Origin: Muraenolepis orangiensis
Lineage: Eukaryota > Chordata > Actinopteri > Gadiformes > Muraenolepididae
Direction: 5' to 3'
Assembly (NCBI GenBank): GCA_027704905.1
Contig: CM051007.1
Coordinates: 23,195,214 to 23,259,213, forward strand
DNA: 64,000 nucleotides
The notes beneath the pieces were generated by a model. The model saw only the letters and a list, made by a program, of their open reading frames with translations. It was not told where the DNA came from and made no database searches. Positions 15,601 to 27,600 of this stretch are shown here, one piece after another (positions within the stretch are counted from its first letter, which is position 1; every line of letters begins with the position of its first letter). A program made the position numbers and the translations under genes.

Positions 15601-18600
15601 CTGTAGACAGTTCATTTGGACTTCATCCAATCATAAATTGACATTATTTAAGTTTAAAGTGACATTTATTCAATTCATCCCTTTTCAAAGGGTTTTCCAT
15701 GTTTTGACTTTTTTATTGGTCTTCCCATAGTGCGATGGGATCTTTGTAAGGAGATACGGACGGCTTTTCACATTTACTCAAGTCGTGGCATTCAGGTAAA
15801 TGGCCCTGCTTCAAGAAAGCTCATTGTCAATAATGTGGATTCAAGCAATCTTGGGATATTTTATTTATTGTGCTCAATTTCAAAAATCGTATTTGTCAAA
15901 AATGGCCAATTGAAATGATCCAATTCTTAAAATTAGCTATAGACAACAGTGTGTCAAACAATAAGTACCATTGTATGCCTTATTTGCTAAATATCAGAGT
16001 ATTTGTGCCTCATCTGTAAGCTACAGCATGACACTTTTAAGTTGTATTTAGGTGGAATTGTTGTATCATAAATTAAATCTGTTTTTTAGTCGTTCATCCA
16101 CTGGAAACGCTACAGTAGAAGTGCAGCTTGTATTCAATGAGACAGCCTCACCTCAAGAGATCCCTTCATCTGAGGATGTAGTGGAGACCCTGCGAATTGC
16201 TGCAGCCAACACCACTGCGGGCAGTATCTCATTTGATTCTGACTCTATTGTTGTAAAAGGTATGCTCACACTTTCCATTTTTGATCCTGTGATAAAAGTA
16301 ATAGCAATGGAATAACATGCTAATAACAAATGCCTTGTCATTCAAGAATGTAGCTTTTCTCTGGTTCATGTGCATATGTATGCAGAAATGTATTGTGACA
16401 AAAAACATGTTCCTTCTCAGAAATTACCAACCCAACAACAACTCCAACAACCCCAACTACAACAGCAACAACAACTACTTCTACAACTCTAACTACAACA
16501 GCAACAGATACTACTTCTACAAACCCAACTACAACCGCCTCAGATCCTCCTCCGTCTTTTACGTTGGAGGTTACAACATCGGCGCAATTCAACACAGACT
16601 TAACAAACCAAACAAGTGCAGAATATCAACAACTGGCCTCGACTGTTATTATGGTGGTACGTTGATATTCTTATTATATTTTAAGCTTTTCGCTTAGCAT
16701 TGTTTTCATTTCATTCTTTGTTACCCTTCCTATACATTTCATATTTATTTTTGAATTCAGTATATTTGTTGTTGTTTGCTTTCTGGTTGAACTTTTTGCA
16801 TGTCTGGTCTCATTAGTTTTAACTGCATACAGTACTACACTTGATTATGCCAAAAAACCTGTAGACAGTTCATTTGGACTTCATCCAATCATAAATTGAC
16901 ATTATTTAAGTTTAAAGTGACATTTATTCAATTCATCCCTTTTCAAAGGGTTTTCCATGTTTTGACTTTTTTATTGGTCTTCCCATAGTGCGATGGGATC
17001 TTTGTAAGGAGATACGGACGGCTTTTCACATTTACTCAAGTCGTGGCATTCAGGTAAATGGCCCTGCTTCAAGAAAGCTCATTGTCAATAATGTGGATTC
17101 AAGCAATCTTGGGATATTTTATTTATTGTGCTCAATTTCAAAAATCGTATTTGTCAAAAATGGCCAATTGAAATGATCCAATTCTTAAAATTAGCTATAG
17201 ACAACAGTGTGTCAAACAATAAGTACCATTGTATGCCTTATTTGCTAAATATCAGAGTATTTGTGCCTCATCTGTAAGCTACAGCATGACACTTTTAAGT
17301 TGTATTTAGGTGGAATTGTTGTATCATAAATTAAATCTGTTTTTTAGTCGTTCATCCACTGGAAACGCTACAGTAGAAGTGCAGCTTGTATTCAATGAGA
17401 CAGCCTCACCTCAAGAGATCCCTTCATCTGAGGATGTAGTGGAGACCCTGCGAATTGCTGCAGCCAACACCACTGCGGGCAGTATCTCATTTGATTCTGA
17501 CTCTATTGTTGTAAAAGGTATGCTCACACTTTCCATTTTTGATCCTGTGATAAAAGTAATAGCAATGGAATAACATGCTAATAACAAATGCCTTGTCATT
17601 CAAGAATGTAGCTTTTCTCTGGTTCATGTGCATATGTATGCAGAAATGTATTGTGACAAAAAACATGTTCCTTCTCAGAAATTACCAACCCAACAACAAC
17701 TCCAACAACCCCAACTACAACAGCAACAACAACTACTTCTACAACTCTAACTACAACAGCAACAGATACTACTTCCACAAACCCAACTACAACCGCCTCA
17801 GATCCTCCTCCGTCTTTTACGTTGGAGGTTACAACATCGGCGCAATTCAACACAGACTTAACAAACCAAACAAGTGCAGAATATCAACAACTGGCCTCGA
17901 CTGTTATTATGGTGGTACGTTGATATTCTTATTATATTTGAAGCTTTTCGCTTAGCATTGTTTTCATTTCATTCTTTGTTACCCTTCCTATACATTTCAT
18001 ATTTATTTTTGAATTCAGTATATTTGTTGTTGTTTGCTTTCTGGTTGAACTTTTTGCATGTCTGGTCTCATTAGTTTTAACTGCATACAGTACTACACTT
18101 GATTATGCCAAAAAACCTGTAGACAGTTCATTTGGACTTCATCCAATCATAAATTGACATTATTTAAGTTTAAAGTGACATTTATTCAATTCATCCCTTT
18201 TCAAAGGGTTTTCCATGTTTTGACTTTTTTATTGGTCTTCCCATAGTGCGATGGGATCTTTGTAAGGAGATACGGACGGCTTTTCACATTTACTCAAGTC
18301 GTGGCATTCAGGTAAATGGCCCTGCTTCAAGAAAGCTCATTGTCAATAATGTGGATTCAAGCAATCTTGGGATATTTTATTTATTGTGCTCAATTTCAAA
18401 AATCGTATTTGTCAAAAATGGCCAATTGAAATGATCCAATTCTTAAAATTAGCTATAGACAACAGTGTGTCAAACAATAAGTACCATTGTATGCCTTATT
18501 TGCTAAATATCAGAGTATTTGTGCCTCATCTGTAAGCTACAGCATGACACTTTTAAGTTGTATTTAGGTGGAATTGTTGTATCATAAATTAAATCTGTTT

Positions 18601-21600
18601 TTTAGTCGTTCATCCACTGGAAACGCTACAGTAGAAGTGCAGCTTGTATTCAATGAGACAGCCTCACCTCAAGAGATCCCTTCATCTGAGGATGTAGTGG
18701 AGACCCTGCGAATTGCTGCAGCCAACACCACTGCGGGCAGTATCTCATTTGATTCTGACTCTATTGTTGTAAAAGGTATGCTCACACTTTCCATTTTTGA
18801 TCCTGTGATAAAAGTAATAGCAATGGAATAACATGCTAATAACAAATGCCTTGTCATTCAAGAATGTAGCTTTTCTCTGGTTCATGTGCATATGTATGCA
18901 GAAATGTATTGTGACAAAAAACATGTTCCTTCTCAGAAATTACCAACCCAACAACAACTCCAACAACCCCAACTACAACAGCAACAACAACTACTTCTAC
19001 AACTCTAACTACAACAGCAACAGATACTACTTCTACAAACCCAACTACAACCGCCTCAGATCCTCCTCCGTCTTTTACGTTGGAGGTTACAACATCGGCG
19101 CAATTCAACACAGACTTAACAAACCAAACAAGTGCAGAATATCAACAACTGGCCTCGACTGTTATTATGGTGGTACGTTGATATTCTTATTATATTTGAA
19201 GCTTTTCGCTTAGCATTGTTTTCATTTCATTCTTTGTTACCCTTCCTATACATTTCATATTTATTTTTGAATTCAGTATATTTGTTGTTGTTTGCTTTCT
19301 GGTTGAACTTTTTGCATGTCTGGTCTCATTAGTTTTAACTGCATACAGTACTACACTTGATTATGCCAAAAAACCTGTAGACAGTTCATTTGGACTTCAT
19401 CCAATCATAAATTGACATTATTTAAGTTTAAAGTGACATTTATTCAATTCATCCCTTTTCAAAGGGTTTTCCATGTTTTGACTTTTTTATTGGTCTTCCC
19501 ATAGTGCGATGGATCTTTGTAAGGAGATACGGACGGCTTTTCACATTTACTCAAGTCGTGGCATTCAGGTAAATGGCCCTGCTTCAAGAAAGCTCATTGT
19601 CAATAATGTGGATTCAAGCAATCTTGGGATATTTTATTTATTGTGCTCAATTTCAAAAATCGTATTTGTCAAAAATGGCCAATTGAAATGATCCAATTCT
19701 TAAAATTAGCTATAGACAACAGTGTGTCAAACAATAAGTACCATTGTATGCCTTATTTGCTAAATATCAGAGTATTTGTGCCTCATCTGTAAGCTACAGC
19801 ATGACACTTTTAAGTTGTATTTAGGTGGAATTGTTGTATCATAAATTAAATCTGTTTTTTAGTCGTTCATCCACTGGAAACGCTACAGTAGAAGTGCAGC
19901 TTGTATTCAATGAGACAGCCTCACCTCAAGAGATCCCTTCATCTGAGGATGTAGTGGAGACCCTGCGAATTGCTGCAGCCAACACCACTGCGGGCAGTAT
20001 CTCATTTGATTCTGACTCTATTGTTGTAAAAGGTATGCTCACACTTTCCATTTTTGATCCTGTGATAAAAGTAATAGCAATGGAATAACATGCTAATAAC
20101 AAATGCCTTGTCATTCAAGAATGTAGCTTTTCTCTGGTTCATGTGCATATGTATGCAGAAATGTATTGTGACAAAAAACATGTTCCTTCTCAGAAATTAC
20201 CAACCCAACAACAACTCCAACAACCCCAACTACAACAGCAACAACAACTACTTCTACAACTCTAACTACAACAGCAACAGATACTACTTCCACAAACCCA
20301 ACTACAACCGCCTCAGATCCTCCTCCGTCTTTTACGTTGGAGGTTACAACATCGGCGCAATTCAACACAGACTTAACAAACCAAACAAGTGCAGAATATC
20401 AACAACTGGCCTCGACTGTTATTATGGTGGTACGTTGATATTCTTATTATATTTGAAGCTTTTCGCTTAGCATTGTTTTCATTTCATTCTTTGTTACCCT
20501 TCCTATACATTTCATATTTATTTTTGAATTCAGTATATTTGTTGTTGTTTGCTTTCTGGTTGAACTTTTTGCATGTCTGGTCTCATTAGTTTTAACTGCA
20601 TACAGTACTACACTTGATTATGCCAAAAAACCTGTAGACAGTTCATTTGGACTTCATCCAATCATAAATTGACATTATTTAAGTTTAAAGTGACATTTAT
20701 TCAATTCATCCCTTTTCAAAGGGTTTTCCATGTTTTGACTTTTTTATTGGTCTTCCCATAGTGCGATGGGATCTTTGTAAGGAGATACGGACGGCTTTTC
20801 ACATTTACTCAAGTCGTGGCATTCAGGTAAATGGCCCTGCTTCAAGAAAGCTCATTGTCAATAATGTGGATTCAAGCAATCTTGGGATATTTTATTTATT
20901 GTGCTCAATTTCAAAAATCGTATTTGTCAAAAATGGCCAATTGAAATGATCCAATTCTTAAAATTAGCTATAGACAACAGTGTGTCAAACAATAAGTACC
21001 ATTGTATGCCTTATTTGCTAAATATCAGAGTATTTGTGCCTCATCTGTAAGCTACAGCATGACACTTTTAAGTTGTATTTAGGTGGAATTGTTGTATCAT
21101 AAATTAAATCTGTTTTTTAGTCGTTCATCCACTGGAAACGCTACAGTAGAAGTGCAGCTTGTATTCAATGAGACAGCCTCACCTCAAGAGATCCCTTCAT
21201 CTGAGGATGTAGTGGAGACCCTGCGAATTGCTGCAGCCAACACCACTGCGGGCAGTATCTCATTTGATTCTGACTCTATTGTTGTAAAAGGTATGCTCAC
21301 ACTTTCCATTTTTGATCCTGTGATAAAAGTAATAGCAATGGAATAACATGCTAATAACAAATGCCTTGTCATTCAAGAATGTAGCTTTTCTCTGGTTCAT
21401 GTGCATATGTATGCAGAAATGTATTGTGACAAAAAACATGTTCCTTCTCAGAAATTACCAACCCAACAACAACTCCAACAACCCAACTACAACAGCAACA
21501 ACAACTACTTCTACAACTCTAACTACAACAGCAACAGATACTACTTCTACAAACCCAACTACAACCGCCTCAGATCCTCCTCCGTCTTTTACGTTGGAGG

Positions 21601-24600
21601 TTACAACATCGGCGCAATTCAACACAGACTTAACAAACCAAACAAGTGCAGAATATCAACAACTGGCCTCGACTGTTATTATGGTGGTACGTTGATATTC
21701 TTATTGTATTTGAAGCTTTTCGCTTAGCATTGTTTTCATTTCATTCTTTGTTACCCTTCCTATACATTTCATATTTATTTTTGAATTCAGTATATTTGTT
21801 GTTGTTTGCTTTCTGGTTGAACTTTTTGCATGTCTGGTCTCATTAGTTTTAACTGCATACAGTACTACACTTGATTATGCCAAAAAACCTGTAGACAGTT
21901 CATTTGGACTTCATCCAATCATAAATTGACATTATTTAAGTTTAAAGTGACATTTATTCAATTCATCCCTTTTCAAAGGGTTTTCCATGTTTTGACTTTT
22001 TTATTGGTCTTCCCATAGTGCGATGGGATCTTTGTAAGGAGATACGGACGGCTTTTCACATTTACTCAAGTCGTGGCATTCAGGTAAATGGCCCTGCTTC
22101 AAGAAAGCTCATTGTCAATAATGTGGATTCAAGCAATCTTGGGATATTTTATTTATTGTGCTCAATTTCAAAAATCGTATTTGTCAAAAATGGCCAATTG
22201 AAATGATCCAATTCTTAAAATTAGCTATAGACAACAGTGTGTCAAACAATAAGTACCATTGTATGCCTTATTTGCTAAATATCAGAGTATTTGTGCCTCA
22301 TCTGTAAGCTACAGCATGACACTTTTAAGTTGTATTTAGGTGGAATTGTTGTATCATAAATTAAATCTGTTTTTTAGTCGTTCATCCACTGGAAACGCTA
22401 CAGTAGAAGTGCAGCTTGTATTCAATGAGACAGCCTCACCTCAAGAGATCCCTTCATCTGAGGATGTAGTGGAGACCCTGCGAATTGCTGCAGCCAACAC
22501 CACTGCGGGCAGTATCTCATTTGATTCTGACTCTATTGTTGTAAAAGGTATGCTCACACTTTCCATTTTTGATCCTGTGATAAAAGTAATAGCAATGGAA
22601 TAACATGCTAATAACAAATGCCTTGTCATTCAAGAATGTAGCTTTTCTCTGGTTCATGTGCATATGTATGCAGAAATGTATTGTGACAAAAAACATGTTC
22701 CTTCTCAGAAATTACCAACCCAACAACAACTCCAACAACCCCAACTACAACAGCAACAACAACTACTTCTACAACTCTAACTACAACAGCAACAGATACT
22801 ACTTCCACAAACCCAACTACAACCGCCTCAGATCCTCCTCCGTCTTTTACGTTGGAGGTTACAACATCGGCGCAATTCAACACAGACTTAACAAACCAAA
22901 CAAGTGCAGAATATCAACAACTGGCCTCGACTGTTATTATGGTGGTACGTTGATATTCTTATTATATTTGAAGCTTTTCGCTTAGCATTGTTTTCATTTC
23001 ATTCTTTGTTACCCTTCCTATACATTTCATATTTATTTTTGAATTCAGTATATTTGTTGTTGTTTGCTTTCTGGTTGAACTTTTTGCATGTCTGGTCTCA
23101 TTAGTTTTAACTGCATACAGTACTACACTTGATTATGCCAAAAAACCTGTAGACAGTTCATTTGGACTTCATCCAATCATAAATTGATATTATTTAAGTT
23201 TAAAGTGACATTTATTCAATTCATCCCTTTTCAAAGGGTTTTCCATGTTTTGACTTTTTTATTGGTCTTCCCATAGTGCGATGGGATCTTTGTAAGGAGA
23301 TACGGACGGCTTTTCACATTTACTCAAGTCGTGGCATTCAGGTAAATGGCCCTGCTTCAAGAAAGCTCATTGTCAATAATGTGGATTCAAGCAATCTTGG
23401 GATATTTTATTTATTGTGCTCAATTTCAAAATCGTATTTGTCAAAAATGGCCAATTGAAATGATCCAATTCTTAAAATTAGCTATAGACAACAGTGTGTC
23501 AAACAATAAGTACCATTGTATGCCTTATTTGCTAAATATCAGAGTATTTGTGCCTCATCTGTAAGCTACAGCATGACACTTTTAAGTTGTATTTAGGTGG
23601 AATTGTTGTATCATAAATTAAATCTGTTTTTTAGTCGTTCATCCACTGGAAACGCTACAGTAGAAGTGCAGCTTGTATTCAATGAGACAGCCTCACCTCA
23701 AGAGATCCCTTCATCTGAGGATGTAGTGGAGACCCTGCGAATTGCTGCAGCCAACACCACTGCGGGCAGTATCTCATTTGATTCTGACTCTATTGTTGTA
23801 AAAGGTATGCTCACACTTTCCATTTTTGATCCTGTGATAAAAGTAATAGCAATGGAATAACATGCTAATAACAAATGCCTTGTCATTCAAGAATGTAGCT
23901 TTTCTCTGGTTCATGTGCATATGTATGCAGAAATGTATTGTGACAAAAAACATGTTCCTTCTCAGAAATTACCAACCCAACAACAACTCCAACAACCCCA
24001 ACTACAACAGCAACAACAACTACTTCTACAACTCTAACTACAACAGCAACAGATACTACTTCTACAAACCCAACTACAACCGCCTCAGATCCTCCTCCGT
24101 CTTTTACGTTGGAGGTTACAACATCGGCGCAATTCAACACAGATTTAACAAACCAAACAAGTGCAGAATATCAACAACTGGCCTCGACTGTTATTATGGT
24201 GGTACGTTGATATTCTTATTATATTTTAAGCTTTTCGCTTAGCATTGTTTTCATTTCATTCTTTGTTACCCTTCCTATACATTTCATATTCATTTTTGAA
24301 TTCAGTATATTTGTTGTTGTTTGCTTTCTGGTTGAACTTTTTGCATGTCTGGTCTCATTAGTTTTAACTGCATACAGTACTACACTTGATTATGCCAAAA
24401 AACCTGTAGACAGTTCATTTGGACTTCATCCAATCATAAATTGACATTATTTAAGTTTAAAGTGACATTTATTCAATTCATCCCTTTTCAAAGGGTTTTC
24501 CATGTTTTGACTTTTTTATTGGTCTTCCCATAGTGCGATGGGATCTTTGTAAGGAGATACGGACGGCTTTTCACATTTACTCAAGTCGTGGCATTCAGGT

Positions 24601-27600
24601 AAATGGCCCTGCTTCAAGAAAGCTCATTGTCAATAATGTGGATTCAAGCAATCTTGGGATATTTTATTTATTGTGCTCAATTTCAAAAATCGTATTTGTC
24701 AAAAATGGCCAATTGAAATGATCCAATTCTTAAAATTAGCTATAGACAACAGTGTGTCAAACAATAAGTACCATTGTATGCCTTATTTGCTAAATATCAG
24801 AGTATTTGTGCCTCATCTGTAAGCTACAGCATGACACTTTTAAGTTGTATTTAGGTGGAATTGTTGTATCATAAATTAAATCTGTTTTTTAGTCGTTCAT
24901 CCACTGGAAACGCTACAGTAGAAGTGCAGCTTGTATTCAATGAGACAGCCTCACCTCAAGAGATCCCTTCATCTGAGGATGTAGTGGAGACCCTGCGAAT
25001 TGCTGCAGCCAACACCACTGCGGGCAGTATCTCATTTGATTCTGACTCTATTGTTGTAAAAGGTATGCTCACACTTTCCATTTTTGATCCTGTGATAAAA
25101 GTAATAGCAATGGAATAACATGCTAATAACAAATGCCTTGTCATTCAAGAATGTAGCTTTTCTCTGGTTCATGTGCATATGTATGCAGAAATGTATTGTG
25201 ACAAAAAACATGTTCCTTCTCAGAAATTACCAACCCAACAACAACTCCAACAACCCCAACTACAACAGCAACAACAACTACTTCTACAACTCTAACTACA
25301 ACAGCAACAGATACTACTTCCACAAACCCAACTACAACCGCCTCAGATCCTCCTCCGTCTTTTACGTTGGAGGTTACAACATCGGCGCAATTCAACACAG
25401 ACTTAACAAACCAAACAAGTGCAGAATATCAACAACTGGCCTCGACTGTTATTATGGTGGTACGTTGATATTCTTATTATATTTGAAGCTTTTCGCTTAG
25501 CATTGTTTTCATTTCATTCTTTGTTACCCTTCCTATACATTTCATATTTATTTTTGAATTCAGTATATTTGTTGTTGTTTGCTTTCTGGTTGAACTTTTT
25601 GCATGTCTGGTCTCATTAGTTTTAACTGCATACAGTACTACACTTGATTATGCCAAAAAACCTGTAGACAGTTCATTTGGACTTCATCCAATCATAAATT
25701 GATATTATTTAAGTTTAAAGTGACATTTATTCAATTCATCCCTTTTCAAAGGGTTTTCCATGTTTTGACTTTTTTATTGGTCTTCCCATAGTGCGATGGG
25801 ATCTTTGTAAGGAGATACGGACGGCTTTTCACATTTACTCAAGTCGTGGCATTCAGGTAAATGGCCCTGCTTCAAGAAAGCTCATTGTCAATAATGTGGA
25901 TTCAAGCAATCTTGGGATATTTTATTGATTGTGCTCAATTTCAAAAATCGTATTTGTCAAAAATGGCCAATTGAAATGATCCAATTCTTAAAATTAGCTA
26001 TAGACAACAGTGTGTCAAACAATAAGTACCATTGTATGCCTTATTTGCTAAATATCAGAGTATTTGTGCCTCATCTGTAAGCTACAGCATGACACTTTTA
26101 AGTTGTATTTAGGTGGAATTGTTGTATCATAAATTAAATCTGTTTTTTAGTCGTTCATCCACTGGAAACGCTACAGTAGAAGTGCAGCTTGTATTCAATG
26201 AGACAGCCTCACCTCAAGAGATCCCTTCATCTGAGGATGTAGTGGAGACCCTGCGAATTGCTGCAGCCAACACCACTGCGGGCAGTATCTCATTTGATTC
26301 TGACTCTATTGTTGTAAAAGGTATGCTCACACTTTCCATTTTTGATCCTGTGATAAAAGTAATAGCAATGGAATAACATGCTAATAACAAATGCCTTGTC
26401 ATTCAAGAATGTAGCTTTTCTCTGGTTCATGTGCATATGTATGCAGAAATGTATTGTGACAAAAAACATGTTCCTTCTCAGAAATTACCAACCCAACAAC
26501 AACTCCAACAACCCCAACTACAACAGCAACAACAACTACTTCTACAACTCTAACTACAACAGCAACAGATACTACTTCTACAAACCCAACTACAACCGCC
26601 TCAGATCCTCCTCCGTCTTTTACGTTGGAGGTTACAACATCGGCGCAATTCAACACAGATTTAACAAACCAAACAAGTGCAGAATATCAACAACTGGCCT
26701 CGACTGTTATTATGGTGGTACGTTGATATTCTTATTATATTTTAAGCTTTTCGCTTAGCATTGTTTTCATTTCATTCTTTGTTACCCTTCCTATACATTT
26801 CATATTCATTTTTGAATTCAGTATATTTGTTGTTGTTTGCTTTCTGGTTGAACTTTTTGCATGTCTGGTCTCATTAGTTTTAACTGCATACAGTACTACA
26901 CTTGATTATGCCAAAAAACCTGTAGACAGTTCATTTGGACTTCATCCAATCATAAATTGACATTATTTAAGTTTAAAGTGACATTTATTCAATTCATCCC
27001 TTTTCAAAGGGTTTTCCATGTTTTGACTTTTTTATTGGTCTTCCCATAGTGCGATGGGATCTTTGTAAGGAGATACGGACGGCTTTTCACATTTACTCAA
27101 GTCGTGGCATTCAGGTAAATGGCCCTGCTTCAAGAAAGCTCATTGTCAATAATGTGGATTCAAGCAATCTTGGGATATTTTATTGATTGTGCTCAATTTC
27201 AAAAATCGTATTTGTCAAAAATGGCCAATTGAAATGATCCAATTCTTAAAATTAGCTATAGACAACAGTGTGTCAAACAATAAGTACCATTGTATGCCTT
27301 ATTTGCTAAATATCAGAGTATTTGTGCCTCATCTGTAAGCTACAGCATGACACTTTTAAGTTGTATTTAGGTGGAATTGTTGTATCATAAATTAAATCTG
27401 TTTTTTAGTCGTTCATCCACTGGAAACGCTACAGTAGAAGTGCAGCTTGTATTCAATGCGACAGCCTCACCTCAAGAGATCCCTTCATCTGAGGATGTAG
27501 TGGAGACCCTGCGAATTGCTGCAGCCAACACCACTGCGGGCAGTATCTCATTTGATTCTGACTCTATTGTTGTAAAAGGTATGCTCACACTTTCCATTTT

